DNA of 64,000 bases, taken from positions 3,691,501 through 3,755,500 of the forward strand of contig NZ_CP016616.1 in assembly GCF_002741015.1 (NCBI RefSeq), read 5' to 3'. A program made the translations under genes and the position numbers. The stretch is from Microvirga ossetica. Lineage in GTDB: Bacteria > Pseudomonadota > Alphaproteobacteria > Rhizobiales > Beijerinckiaceae. Below the pieces are notes generated by a model. That model made no database searches. It was not told the DNA's origin and saw only the letters and a program-made list of their open reading frames with translations. Shown here piece after piece: positions 43,309 to 50,988 of this stretch (position 1 is its first letter; each line of letters starts with the position of its first letter).

Positions 43309-44163
43309 ATGAGCAAGATCATTTCGTTCCAAGGCGAGCTCGGCGCCAATTCCCACACGGCCTGCCTGGAGGCGCGTCCCGACTGGGAGGTGCTGCCATG
43401 TCCCACCTTCGAGGACGCTTTCGCCGCTGTGAACGAGGGCCCGGCGGGCCTCGCCATGATCCCGATCGAGAACTCCATCGCGGGCCGTGTCGCCGACATC
43501 CACCATCTGCTGCCGACCTCGGGGCTGCACATCGTCGGCGAGCATTTCCTGCCGATCCACTTTCATCTGATGGCCATCCCCGAGGCCGATCTCGGCACCG
43601 TCAAGGACGTCTACAGCCACGTCCATGCGCTGGGCCAGTGCCGCAAGATCATCCGCAAGCTCGGGCTGAAGGCGCATGTGGCCGGCGACACCGCAGGCTC
43701 CGCGCGCGAGGTGGCGGAGTGGAAGGATCCGAGCCGGGCGTCGCTCTCGCCCCGCATGGCGGCCGACATCTACGGCCTGAGGATCCTGGCCGAGAACGTC
43801 GAGGACGAGGCGCACAACACCACCCGCTTCGTCATCCTCTCCAAGGCGCCGCAATGGGCGCCGGCCGGACCGGAGCCGGTCGTGACGTCCTTCGTCTTCC
43901 GCGTCCGCAACCTGCCGGCGGCGCTCTACAAGGCGCTGGGCGGCTTCGCCACCAACGGCGTCAACATGACCAAGCTCGAAAGCTACATGCTGGAAGGCGA
44001 TTTCACCGCGACGCAGTTCTATGCCGAGGTGGACGGGCATCCGGAGGATGCGGGCCTGCGGCGCGCGCTGGAGGAGCTCGAGTTCTTCTCCCGCGAGCTG
44101 CGCATCCTCGGCGTCTACGCGGCCGACCCGTTCCGGGAAAAAGTCCGGGAAGCGGCCGAGTGA
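43309..44163 (+). CDS. pheA: prephenate dehydratase
   Basis: Converts prephenate to phenylpyruvate in phenylalanine synthesis. The 284-residue protein lacks a chorismate mutase domain, as in other alphaproteobacteria. Catalytic domain: ISFQGELGANSHTAC near residue 4, PIENSIAGRVADIHHLL near residue 51, GDTAGSAREVAEW and the TTRF motif in HNTTRFVIL near residue 168. ACT regulatory domain from about residue 190, with the phenylalanine-binding LESYMLEG and a TQFYAEVDGHP strand. AGGAGG lies 5-6 bases upstream and adjoins a repeat. A GNAT gene overlaps its stop. Confidence 0.96.
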   Translation: MSKIISFQGELGANSHTACLEARPDWEVLPCPTFEDAFAAVNEGPAGLAMIPIENSIAGRVADIHHLLPTSGLHIVGEHFLPIHFHLMAIPEADLGTVKDVYSHVHALGQCRKIIRKLGLKAHVAGDTAGSAREVAEWKDPSRASLSPRMAADIYGLRILAENVEDEAHNTTRFVILSKAPQWAPAGPEPVVTSFVFRVRNLPAALYKALGGFATNGVNMTKLESYMLEGDFTATQFYAEVDGHPEDAGLRRALEELEFFSRELRILGVYAADPFREKVREAAE

Positions 44164-44693
44164 CGATCCTCGTCCGCGAGGCGGTCGAGGCCGACGTGGA
44201 GGGCATCGCCCGGGTCCACGTCCAGGGCTGGCGCGAATCCTACAAGGACTTTCTCAGTCCCGAGGCGCTCGCCGGCCTGTCGGTCGAGGAGCGCATGCGG
44301 ATGTGGCAGGGTGCATTCGCCAGGCCCGATCCGCGGGCCAAGACGCTCGTGGCCGAGACCGGCGCCGGCGAGATCGTCGGCTTCGCCAGCGGCGGGCCGA
44401 TCCGGAGCGAAACGGCTGAGCTGCTCGGCACGGAGGCCGAAATCTTCGCGATCTACCTGCTCGACAGGGTCAAGCGGCAGGGTATCGGCCGCAGGCTCAT
44501 GACCGGTGTCTTCGACCATCTCGGCGGCCAGGGCTTGGGCTCGGCCGGCCTGTGGGTGCTGAAGGATAACCTCTCCGCACGCCGCTTCTACGAAACGCTC
44601 GGCGGCACGCCGGGACCCGAGCAGACCTTCGACGTGCGCGGCCAGAACGTCGTCGAAATCGCCTACCGGTTCGCGCTGGCGCAGCGGGTGTGA
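44160..44693 (+). CDS. GNAT family N-acetyltransferase
   Basis: Acetyl-CoA-dependent transferase of 177 residues, substrate unknown. It starts at GTG 44160, overlapping the pheA stop by four bases, so the two are translationally coupled. GNAT features: VREAVEADVEGIARVHVQGW at the start, IVGFASGGPIRSET near residue 75 and the acetyl-CoA loop VKRQGIGRRLMTGVFDHLGG near residue 103, with WVLKDNLSARRFYETLG near residue 135 forming the last strand-helix unit. It resembles the RimI-like group without enough detail to name a target. Confidence 0.9.
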   Translation: MTILVREAVEADVEGIARVHVQGWRESYKDFLSPEALAGLSVEERMRMWQGAFARPDPRAKTLVAETGAGEIVGFASGGPIRSETAELLGTEAEIFAIYLLDRVKRQGIGRRLMTGVFDHLGGQGLGSAGLWVLKDNLSARRFYETLGGTPGPEQTFDVRGQNVVEIAYRFALAQRV

Positions 44694-44703
44694 GTTCGCC
44701 AGG

Positions 44704-44958
44704 TGTCATCCCCGGCGAGGGACGGGGATTCATGGCGTTGCGCTGGATTCCCTTCCCCTCCGATGGCTGCGCCATCTCCGGCCGGGAATGACACGGCTTG
44801 CCACCCGCCTCATCATACCAAGTGTCGCGGCTACCCCCATCCTGAACCGTCAAAGCCACCCGCCCACGTCATCACCGGCCTCGTGCCGGTGATCCCGATG
44901 CGAAAGGCGCCGCGCTCGTCCATATCGGGATGGCCGGCACAAGGCCGGCCAAGACAGT
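44704..44958. repeat. two groups of REP-like palindromes
   Basis: GTGTCATCCCCGGCGAGGG...GGCCGGGAATGACAC at 44703-44794 is a long imperfect palindrome with inner ATTCATGGC / GGATTCCC parts. GTCATCACCGGCCTCGTGCC and ...GATGGCCGGCACAAGGCCGGCC at 44870-44951 is a second, related GCCGG-rich unit of the type at 57739. Confidence 0.75.
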
Positions 44959-45030
44959 GGGAGTGTGACGAGAGGGCGACGAGAGGGGCGAGCGGAAGAG
45001 CGCGGGCAACGTTATGTTCTCACTTTGTTC

Positions 45031-45059
45031 TTGACAATAGTCCCAGCCTCGGCTATACC
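45031..45059 (+). promoter_or_regulatory. strong sigma70-type promoter in the gene-free island
   Basis: TTGACA at 45031-45036 and TATACC at 45054-45059 are separated by exactly 17 bases, the best consensus-like pair seen in the window. Transcription would start near 45066. No protein-coding gene follows on this strand until dnaX at 47.3 kb. Confidence 0.7.
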
Positions 45060-45065
45060 CTTGCG

Positions 45066-45262
45066 CAAGATCTGCTCCTGACGAGGGGCGCGCTCGCGAG
45101 GCGTCGCAGTGTGGGAGCAGGCACGGTCCCGTGACAGGTCTCGCAAACCTGTCGACGGGAGGCCCAGGCTGTGCGCCGCTGACTAGGGATTGGGTCGAGG
45201 CCGCCGCTGACCTTGCGGTCGCCGCCTCGGGCAGTCACTGAGCCGGCACCGCCTGTCCGCCT
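45066..45262 (+). ncRNA. structured non-coding RNA of unknown family
   Basis: Downstream of the promoter the sequence can fold as a first hairpin (CTGCTCC 45073-45079 with GGAGCAG 45114-45120) and then a three-way-junction-like unit. Within that unit, TCCCGTGACAGGT at 45127-45139 pairs with ACCTGTCGACGGGA at 45147-45160 with a single bulged G, and a long rod is formed by GTGC/GCAC, TGACT/AGTCA and GAGGC/GCCTC arms between 45171 and 45249. CAGGC at 45118-45122 can close on GCCTG at 45250-45255. I checked by eye for 6S, RNase P and tmRNA hallmarks and did not find them. Identity unknown. Confidence 0.5.
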
Positions 45263-45268
45263 AAAAAA

Positions 45269-45343
45269 GCCGTGCGCGAAGCGGCCTCCCGGCTCTTCCA
45301 TCATCACCATGCATCAGCGAGCCGGGCCGCCCTTCGCGCCACC
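45269..45343 (+). other. long imperfect hairpin downstream of the ncRNA
   Basis: GTGCGCGAAGCGGCCTCCC then GGCTC (45272-45295) can pair with GAGCCGGGCCGCCCTTCGCG then CCAC (45319-45342), a stem of about 20 pairs with a 23-base loop. No T-run follows, so it may be an RNA end-structure or a processing site of the same transcript. A shorter GGAGC/GCTCC hairpin follows at about 45364-45377. Confidence 0.4.
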
Positions 45344-45417
45344 CTCGATACCTGAAAGGCTCGGAGCCCAAAGCTCCGGGCCCATAGGTGCTGGCTGTTT
45401 GACAGGCAAACCAACAG

Positions 45418-45626
45418 CGTCATCCCGGACGAGCGGAGTGAGATCCGGGATCGCTTTCAGAATAAAGCGCTGTCATCCCGGCGAAGGCCGGGATCCATAA
45501 CCACGACCTTCGACCATCGGCACCGTCAGCGTTTCTGGATTCCCGCTTCCGCAGGAATGACAGTGTCGAGGTTCACGCGCCCCACTTGCCAAGCGATCCT
45601 GGATCGCCCGCTCCGGCCGGGATGAT
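45418..45626. repeat. array of REP-like palindromes
   Basis: Units are CGTCATCCCGGACGAGCGG...ATCCGGGATCGC at 45418-45453, TGTCATCCCGGCG...CCGGGATCC at about 45473-45495, GGATTCCCGCTTCCGC...GGAATGACAG at about 45537-45562, and GCGATCCTGGATCG...CCGGGATGATC at about 45593-45626. The array ends 14 bases before the nudC stop. Confidence 0.8.
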
Positions 45627-45639
45627 CCACTTCAGGCGC

Positions 45640-46542
45640 TTAATCCTTCACCCATTCCCGGATCAGGTGGTTGGCGATCGCGATCGGGACGGGGGCGTTG
45701 AAATGCGCGTGGGTGCCCGCCAGCATCTGCCGGATGTCGTCCTTCGTGAACCAGCGGGCATCCTCCAGCTCCTCGCCGTCGAAGCGGATCTCGTCGGTGA
45801 GCGCCTCGCCGATGCAGCCGATCATGATGTTCGACGGAAACGGCCACGGCTGCGAGGTCATGTAGCGCACCGCGCCGACCCGGATGCCGGCCTCCTCGAA
45901 GGTCTCGCGCCGCACTGCGTCCTCGATGGTCTCGCCCGGTTCCAGGAAGCCTGCGAGGCAGGAATACATCCTCTCGGCAAAGCGCGGCTGTCGGCCCATC
46001 AGGCATTTGTCGCCGCGCACGATCAGCATGATCACCACCGGGTCGGTGCGCGGAAAATGCTGGGTGCCGCAGGACGCGCAGTCGCGCCGGAACCCGGCCT
46101 GGGCCGCTTGCGTCGGCGCGCCGCAATTGGCGCAGAAGCGGTGGCGCCGGTGCCAGTCGAGCAGGGATTTCGCCATGGCGAGCATCCCGAGCTCCTCCGC
46201 CGGCACGAGGCCGCGCACGGCGATCGAGCGCAGGTCCACGACCGCGAAAGCCGGGTCGTCCTGGAACGGCTCGGCCGCCTCGGGTTCCGCCAGGGTCGCC
46301 ACGACGGGGCGCTCTCCCAACGTCCCGAGGAAGATCTGTTCCCGATGGGCGGGGAGGCGGCTCAGGATGGCGGCCGGATGCAGGCTCGTCCCAGGCTCCC
46401 CGGCCCGGAGGATCGGCAGGTCGCCGGCCAGGATGATCATGGCGGCGCGGGGATCGTGCAAGGCCTTGGCGAGAGCCTCCGGATCCCGCTCGGCACTGTG
46501 GCGCACGAGCGGGTTCGAGATATAGGCGATGGGTCGGGTCAT
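45640..46542 (-). CDS. nudC: NAD(+) diphosphatase (NudC)
   Basis: Nudix hydrolase that splits NADH/NAD+ and removes NAD caps from RNA. The 300-residue protein has the NudC layout: N-terminal domain, a zinc ribbon (CANCG near residue 136 and CASCG near residue 155), then the Nudix box GFLEPGETIEDAVRRETFEE near residue 195 and the NudC-specific SQPWPFPSNIMIGC near residue 228. ATG 46542 lies four bases after the stop of the HIT gene, with which it is probably co-transcribed. Both neighbours act on nucleotides. Confidence 0.95.
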   Translation of the reverse strand: MTRPIAYISNPLVRHSAERDPEALAKALHDPRAAMIILAGDLPILRAGEPGTSLHPAAILSRLPAHREQIFLGTLGERPVVATLAEPEAAEPFQDDPAFAVVDLRSIAVRGLVPAEELGMLAMAKSLLDWHRRHRFCANCGAPTQAAQAGFRRDCASCGTQHFPRTDPVVIMLIVRGDKCLMGRQPRFAERMYSCLAGFLEPGETIEDAVRRETFEEAGIRVGAVRYMTSQPWPFPSNIMIGCIGEALTDEIRFDGEELEDARWFTKDDIRQMLAGTHAHFNAPVPIAIANHLIREWVKD

Positions 46543-46546
46543 GGGG

Positions 46547-46957
46547 TCAGGCCGATGCGAAGAGAGTGGCGGCACGCTCGATCAAGGCACTTGCCGCATG
46601 GTCGGGATAGGGCGTCCGGGTGCCGTGGCCCCAGACCGGGCCGGGCCAGGCCGGATCGGAGCGGAAGCGCCCGATCACATGGACATGGAGCTGCGTCACG
46701 ATGTTGCCCAGCGCGCCAACGTTCACCTTGTCGGGCTTGGACAGCTCCAGCATCACCTTGGTAGCGATGCGGATCTCCTGCATCAGCTGGGCGGATTGCT
46801 CCTCCGAGAGATCGGTGATCTCGCTCACCCCCTCGACGCGCGGAACCAGCACGAACCAGGGAAAACGTGCGTCGTTCAGAAGCAGGACGGATGAGAGGGC
46901 GAGGTCGCCGACGGGGATCGTGTCGGCGTCGAGCCGGGAATCGAGCTGGAATGTCAT
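46547..46957 (-). CDS. HIT family protein
   Basis: Histidine-triad-fold nucleotide hydrolase or transferase of 136 residues. The C-terminal motif reads QLHVHVIGRF near residue 93, so the first His of the H-x-H-x-H triad is Gln while the other two remain, as in many alphaproteobacterial HIT proteins of this subgroup. LNDARFPWFVLVPRVEGVSE near residue 28 is typical. ATG 46957 is chosen because the longer frame adds residues not seen in the family. It lies directly upstream of nudC. Substrate not determinable. Confidence 0.88.
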   Translation of the reverse strand: MTFQLDSRLDADTIPVGDLALSSVLLLNDARFPWFVLVPRVEGVSEITDLSEEQSAQLMQEIRIATKVMLELSKPDKVNVGALGNIVTQLHVHVIGRFRSDPAWPGPVWGHGTRTPYPDHAASALIERAATLFASA

Positions 46958-47003
46958 GGGGCTATGTAACCGAGCCTGCGGCGCGATGTCAGCCTCGCTC
47001 ATA

Positions 47004-47107
47004 CGTCATCCCGGACGAAGCGAAGCGGAGATCCGGGATCGCAGGCCGGACAAGGCGCCATTCTCGTCCGGCGATCCCGGGTTCTGCTGACGCAGCCCCG
47101 GGATGAC
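47004..47107. repeat. REP-like palindrome pair upstream of ffs
   Basis: CGTCATCCCGGACGAAGCG...ATCCGGGATCGC at 47004-47042 and GGCGATCCCGGGTTC...CCCCGGGATGACAG at about 47071-47108 are two inverted units, sited just before the SRP RNA promoter. Confidence 0.8.
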
Positions 47108-47131
47108 AGCCTCTGGATAACTGTTTCCAAC

Positions 47132-47160
47132 TTGCGTTTCCCGGCCGAACCGCCCATATA
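47132..47160 (+). promoter_or_regulatory. promoter of the SRP RNA gene
   Basis: TTGCGT at 47132-47137 and CATATA at 47155-47160 are 17 bases apart. Transcription would start 4-8 bases after the -10 box, at the predicted 5' end of the SRP RNA. Confidence 0.6.
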
Positions 47161-47163
47161 GCC

Positions 47164-47263
47164 GGTGGGAGGTTGGCGAGGGACGTCTCACTCGCCAATC
47201 GGGTCAGGTCCGGAAGGAAGCAGCCCTAACGAGACCGAACGGGTCTTCGTCCAGCCTCCCACC
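47164..47263 (+). ncRNA. ffs: signal recognition particle RNA, small (4.5S) type
   Basis: RNA core of the signal recognition particle, which with Ffh targets inner-membrane proteins. The ~100-base RNA has closing ends GGTGGGAGG (47164-47172) and CCTCCCACC (47255-47263), and the diagnostic asymmetric loop GGTCAGGTCCGGAAGGAAGC then AGCC at 47202-47225. It lies 30 bases upstream of dnaX, a position common in alphaproteobacteria. Confidence 0.95.
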
Positions 47264-47292
47264 TTAAAAGTTTCTCCAAAGCCTTGCAGTCG

Positions 47293-49113
47293 ATGGACGA
47301 TACCACAGCCGGCACGCCCCTGAACGACGAGCCGGCCCTGCCGGGCTTCCCCGCCGCGCCGGCCCCCACGGCGCCGGCCTCTCCCTACCGCGTCCTTGCC
47401 CGCAAATACCGCCCCAAGACCTTCGACGACCTCATCGGTCAGGAGGCGATGGTGCGCACCCTTTCGAACGCCTTCGAGACAGGCCGCATCCCGCAGGCCT
47501 GGATGCTCACCGGCGTCCGCGGCGTCGGCAAGACCACGACGGCCCGCATCCTGGCGCGCGGCCTGAACTACCAGAAGGCCGACGGCTCCGGGAAGCCGAC
47601 CATCCACATGCCCGAGCTCGGCGTCCATTGCGAAGCAATCATGGAATCGCGCCACGTGGACGTGCTCGAGATGGACGCCGCCTCGCATACGGGCATCGAC
47701 GACGTCCGCCAGATCATCGACGGCATCCGCTATTCTCCCGTATCGGCCCGCTACAAGGTCTACATCATCGACGAGGTCCACATGCTCTCGGAGAAGGCGT
47801 TCAACGCCTTCCTGAAGACGCTGGAGGAGCCGCCGCCGCACGCGAAGTTCATCTTCGCCACCACCGAGATCCGGAAAGTGCCGGTCACGATCCTGTCCCG
47901 CTGCCAGCGCTTCGACCTGCGCCGCATCGAGGCGGACAAGCTCGTGGCGCATTTGGGCCGCATCTGCGATGCCGAAGGCGTGCAGGCCGACCAGGAAGCG
48001 CTCGCCGCCATCGCCCGTGCGGCTGAAGGCTCGGCGCGCGATTCGCTCTCCCTGATGGATCAGGCCATCGCCCATGGCGCCGGCCTCGTGACGCCCGACA
48101 CCGTGCGCGACATGCTGGGGCTTGCCGACCGCACGCAGGTCATCGACCTGTTCGAGACGGTGATGCGCGGCGACGTGCCGGCGGCCTTCGCGGGCCTTCG
48201 CTCGCAATACGATGCCGGCGCGGACCCGGCTGTGATCCTCTCCGATCTCGCCGCCTTCTCGCATATCGTCACCCGCCTCAAGCTGATCCCCGAAGCTGCG
48301 AGGGATCCCGCTCTCTCCGAGATCGAGCGGACCCGCGGCACGGATTACGCCCAAAAATTGTCCGTGCGCACCCTGTCGCGCGCCTGGCAGATTCTTCTGA
48401 AAGGCATCCCCGAGGTGCAGGCGTCGAACCGCCCGATTGCGGCGGCCGAGATGGTTATCGTGCGTCTCGCCTATGCGGCCGATCTGCCGACGCCGGACGA
48501 GGCCCTGCGCGCGCTGAAAGACGGCGCTCCGGTGCCCTCGGGCGGTCCGTCCGCTCCCGCGCCGCGGCCTTCCGGCCCCGCCACTTCCGGCAATATGGCG
48601 CTGGCGACGTCGCAGGCTCATCCGCAGCCGCGCCCGCAATCCGCGGCACCTGAGCCGACCATGCGCCTGCGCCGCTTCGAGGACGTGGTGGCCTTGGCCG
48701 GCGAGAAGCGTGAGATCGTGCTGAAGGCGCAGCTCGAACGGGAGGTGCGCCTCGTCCGCTTCGAGGAGGGCCGCATCGAGCTCAGCCTCATCGAGGGCGG
48801 CAGCCGCACCATCGCCAACGACCTCACCCGCGCACTCCAGCAATGGACCGGCGAACGCTGGATGGTCGCGCTCTCCTCGGAAGAGGGGCAGCAGACGCTG
48901 CACGAGAAGGCAGCCGCCGCCGAGCGCGAGCGCAAGGAGGGTGCTGCCAACCATCCGCTCGTGCAGGCGGTGCTGTCGAAATTTCCCGGCGCACAGATCG
49001 TCAACGTGATCGAGCGCACGGAGAAGCCCGGCGAGGACGCGGAAACCGAGATCCTCGGCGAAGAGGATGCGGCTGCGGCACACGAGGCCGAAGACGACGA
49101 CGATCTGTTTTAA
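47293..49113 (+). CDS. dnaX: DNA polymerase III subunit gamma/tau
   Basis: Clamp-loader ATPase of the replicative polymerase, 606 residues. Conserved segments: YRVLARKYRPKTFDDLIGQE near residue 30, Walker A VRGVGKTTTARILAR near residue 75, Walker B YIIDEVHMLSEKAFNAFLK near residue 157 and sensor ATTEIRKVPVTILSRCQRFD near residue 195. The zinc-finger region, with four Cys in E. coli, keeps only one Cys here (PELGVHCEAIMESRHVDV). A Pro/Ala-rich linker (about 418-455) precedes a tau-like C-terminal part ending in an acidic tail. ATG 47293 is preferred to the TTG three codons upstream. No A-rich slippage site was noticed. Confidence 0.96.
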   Translation: MDDTTAGTPLNDEPALPGFPAAPAPTAPASPYRVLARKYRPKTFDDLIGQEAMVRTLSNAFETGRIPQAWMLTGVRGVGKTTTARILARGLNYQKADGSGKPTIHMPELGVHCEAIMESRHVDVLEMDAASHTGIDDVRQIIDGIRYSPVSARYKVYIIDEVHMLSEKAFNAFLKTLEEPPPHAKFIFATTEIRKVPVTILSRCQRFDLRRIEADKLVAHLGRICDAEGVQADQEALAAIARAAEGSARDSLSLMDQAIAHGAGLVTPDTVRDMLGLADRTQVIDLFETVMRGDVPAAFAGLRSQYDAGADPAVILSDLAAFSHIVTRLKLIPEAARDPALSEIERTRGTDYAQKLSVRTLSRAWQILLKGIPEVQASNRPIAAAEMVIVRLAYAADLPTPDEALRALKDGAPVPSGGPSAPAPRPSGPATSGNMALATSQAHPQPRPQSAAPEPTMRLRRFEDVVALAGEKREIVLKAQLEREVRLVRFEEGRIELSLIEGGSRTIANDLTRALQQWTGERWMVALSSEEGQQTLHEKAAAAERERKEGAANHPLVQAVLSKFPGAQIVNVIERTEKPGEDAETEILGEEDAAAAHEAEDDDDLF

Positions 49114-49128
49114 TTCAAGGATACGGTC

Positions 49129-49449
49129 ATGAAGGACATCATGGGATTGATGAAGCAGGCTCAGGCGATGCAGCAGAAGCTGCAGGACGCCCAGGCCGAG
49201 CTCGACACTCTCGAAGTCGACGGCACGTCCGGCGGCGGTGTGGTGACCGTGAAGGTGACCGGCAAGGGCAGCCTCAAGTCCATCGCTATCGACCCTTCTC
49301 TCATGAACCCGGACGAGAAGGAGATCCTCGAGGATCTCATCGTGGCCGCCATGAACGATGCCCGCGGCAAGGCCGAGCGCGCCGCGCAGGAGCGCATGGA
49401 GAGCATCACCAAGGGCCTGCCGCTGCCTCCGGGCCTGAAGCTGTTCTGA
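49129..49449 (+). CDS. YbaB/EbfC family nucleoid-associated protein
   Basis: Small DNA-binding protein of 106 residues. It starts MKDIMGLMKQAQAMQQKLQD with a long helix, then the strand VDGTSGGGVVTVKVTGKGS near residue 30 and the DPSLMNPDEKEILEDLIVAA segment near residue 59, the classic YbaB pattern. It follows dnaX after 15 bases and precedes recR by 9, the widespread dnaX-ybaB-recR order linked to replication and repair. Dimeric, no enzyme activity expected. Confidence 0.95.
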   Translation: MKDIMGLMKQAQAMQQKLQDAQAELDTLEVDGTSGGGVVTVKVTGKGSLKSIAIDPSLMNPDEKEILEDLIVAAMNDARGKAERAAQERMESITKGLPLPPGLKLF

Positions 49450-49458
49450 GCATCCTAA

Positions 49459-50064
49459 ATGGCCCAGCACGTTGCCGGACCTGAGATCGAGCGCCTGATC
49501 CAGCTGCTCGCCCGCCTGCCGGGCTTGGGCCCGCGCTCGGCGCGGCGCGCGGCTTTGCATCTCATCAAGAAGCGCGAGACGCTGCTCAACCCGTTGAGCG
49601 ATGCCATGCGCATCGCCAACGAGCGCATCGTCGTGTGCTCGTCCTGCGGCAATGTCGACACGCAGGATCCCTGCACCATCTGCCGGGACGCCAAGCGCGA
49701 TCCGTCCATCCTCGTGGTGGTCGAGGACGTGTCCGATCTCTGGGCGCTGGAGCGTTCCGGCGCGGTCAATGCGAAATATCACGTGCTCGGCGGCGTGCTC
49801 TCGCCGCTCGACGGCGTGCGGCCCGAGCATCTCAACCTGGACAGTCTCGTTGCCCGCGCCTCCGAGCCCGGCGTCGCTGAAGCGATCCTGGCGCTCAACG
49901 CCACGGTCGACGGGCAGACCACGGCCCATTACATCACCGAGCTTCTCGCCCATCTGCCCATCAAGGTGACGAAGCTCGCCCACGGCGTGCCGGTCGGCGG
50001 CGAACTCGACTACCTCGACGAGGGCACGCTCTCCGCCGCGATCCGGCAGCGCACGTCGTTCTGA
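49459..50064 (+). CDS. recR: recombination protein RecR
   Basis: Works with RecO and RecF to load RecA on gapped DNA. The 201-residue protein has the expected length. N-terminal helix-hairpin-helix [20 protein letters not shown] near residue 15, a C4 zinc finger CSSCG...CTICRD near residues 58-75, and a TOPRIM domain with [16 protein letters not shown] near residue 81 and [12 protein letters not shown]. The C-terminal segment [18 protein letters not shown] is the RecR Walker-like end. Stop followed by a 77-base gap to dapD. Confidence 0.97.
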   Translation: MAQHVAGPEIERLIQLLARLPGLGPRSARRAALHLIKKRETLLNPLSDAMRIANERIVVCSSCGNVDTQDPCTICRDAKRDPSILVVVEDVSDLWALERSGAVNAKYHVLGGVLSPLDGVRPEHLNLDSLVARASEPGVAEAILALNATVDGQTTAHYITELLAHLPIKVTKLAHGVPVGGELDYLDEGTLSAAIRQRTSF

Positions 50065-50141
50065 ATCGGACGTCTTGCAGGTGACAGCTGCATGCGCCGT
50101 TGATAATCAGGCGGCAACGAAATCCTTGCCCCGAGTTGCCC

Positions 50142-50984
50142 ATGTCCAATGCTGACCTGTCCCGAACCATCGACGCCGCCTGGGAAGACCGGGCCAATGT
50201 GACCCCCTCCACCACGGGAGCCGTGCGCGAGGCCGTGGAGGAGGCGATGAACCTCCTCGATTCCGGCAAGGCACGCGCGGCCGAGAAGGTCGGCGGCGAG
50301 TGGCAGGTGCATGAGTGGCTGAAGAAGGCCGTGCTGCTGTCTTTCCGCCTCAACGACATGAGCATCATCAAGGGCGGGCCGGGCGAGGCCACGTGGTGGG
50401 ACAAGGTGCCCTCCAAGTTCGACGGCTGGGGCGAGAACCGCTTCCGCGAAGCCGGCTTCCGTGCGGTTCCGAACTGCATCGTGCGGCGCAGCGCCTATAT
50501 CGCGCCCGGCGTCATCCTGATGCCGTCCTTCGTCAATCTCGGCGCCTATGTGGACGAGGGCACCATGGTCGACACCTGGGCGACCGTCGGTTCCTGCGCC
50601 CAGATCGGCAAGAACGTGCATCTCTCCGGCGGCGTCGGCATCGGCGGCGTGCTTGAGCCGCTCCAGGCCAGTCCCACCATCATCGAGGACAATTGCTTCA
50701 TCGGTGCCCGTTCCGAGGTAGTGGAAGGCGTGATCGTGGGCGAGGGCTCGGTGCTCTCCATGGGCGTGTTCATCTCGGCCTCGACCAAGATCATCGACCG
50801 CAACACCGGCGAGGTCTTCGTCGGCCGCGTGCCGCCCTATTCCGTGGTTGTGCCCGGCTCGCTCCCTGGCAAGCCGCTCCCGGACGGCACCCCCGGCCCA
50901 TCCCTCTATTGCGCCGTTATCGTTAAGCGCGTCGATGCGCAGACCCGGGCGAAGACGGGGATCAACGAGCTGTTGCGCGACTGA
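50142..50984 (+). CDS. dapD: 2,3,4,5-tetrahydropyridine-2,6-dicarboxylate N-succinyltransferase
   Basis: Succinylase step of diaminopimelate/lysine synthesis. The 280-residue protein has an N-terminal helical domain and a left-handed beta-helix of hexapeptide repeats ([20 protein letters not shown] near residue 109, through [10 protein letters not shown] near residue 167). [14 protein letters not shown] carries the conserved segment of DapD, and [18 protein letters not shown] near residue 222 is typical. ATG 50142 is chosen over an upstream frame start that would add unrelated residues. dapE follows after 4 bases, giving the next pathway steps in one transcript. Confidence 0.96.
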   Translation: MSNADLSRTIDAAWEDRANVTPSTTGAVREAVEEAMNLLDSGKARAAEKVGGEWQVHEWLKKAVLLSFRLNDMSIIKGGPGEATWWDKVPSKFDGWGENRFREAGFRAVPNCIVRRSAYIAPGVILMPSFVNLGAYVDEGTMVDTWATVGSCAQIGKNVHLSGGVGIGGVLEPLQASPTIIEDNCFIGARSEVVEGVIVGEGSVLSMGVFISASTKIIDRNTGEVFVGRVPPYSVVVPGSLPGKPLPDGTPGPSLYCAVIVKRVDAQTRAKTGINELLRD

Positions 50985-50988
50985 TCCG

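Noticed and set aside
45066..45262. Naming the orphan RNA as 6S RNA, RNase P RNA or tmRNA
   Set aside because: The RNase P core, the tmRNA tag/acceptor features and the single long 6S rod were not seen; calling a family would be a guess.
44694..45639. Possible CRISPR array in the repeat-rich island
   Set aside because: Repeats are palindromes of unequal spacing and sequence, not regular direct repeats with spacers.
47188..49983. 931-codon open frame antisense to dnaX, ybaB and recR
   Set aside because: Crosses three certain genes and the SRP RNA; low-complexity His/Arg/Gly composition; a shadow frame.
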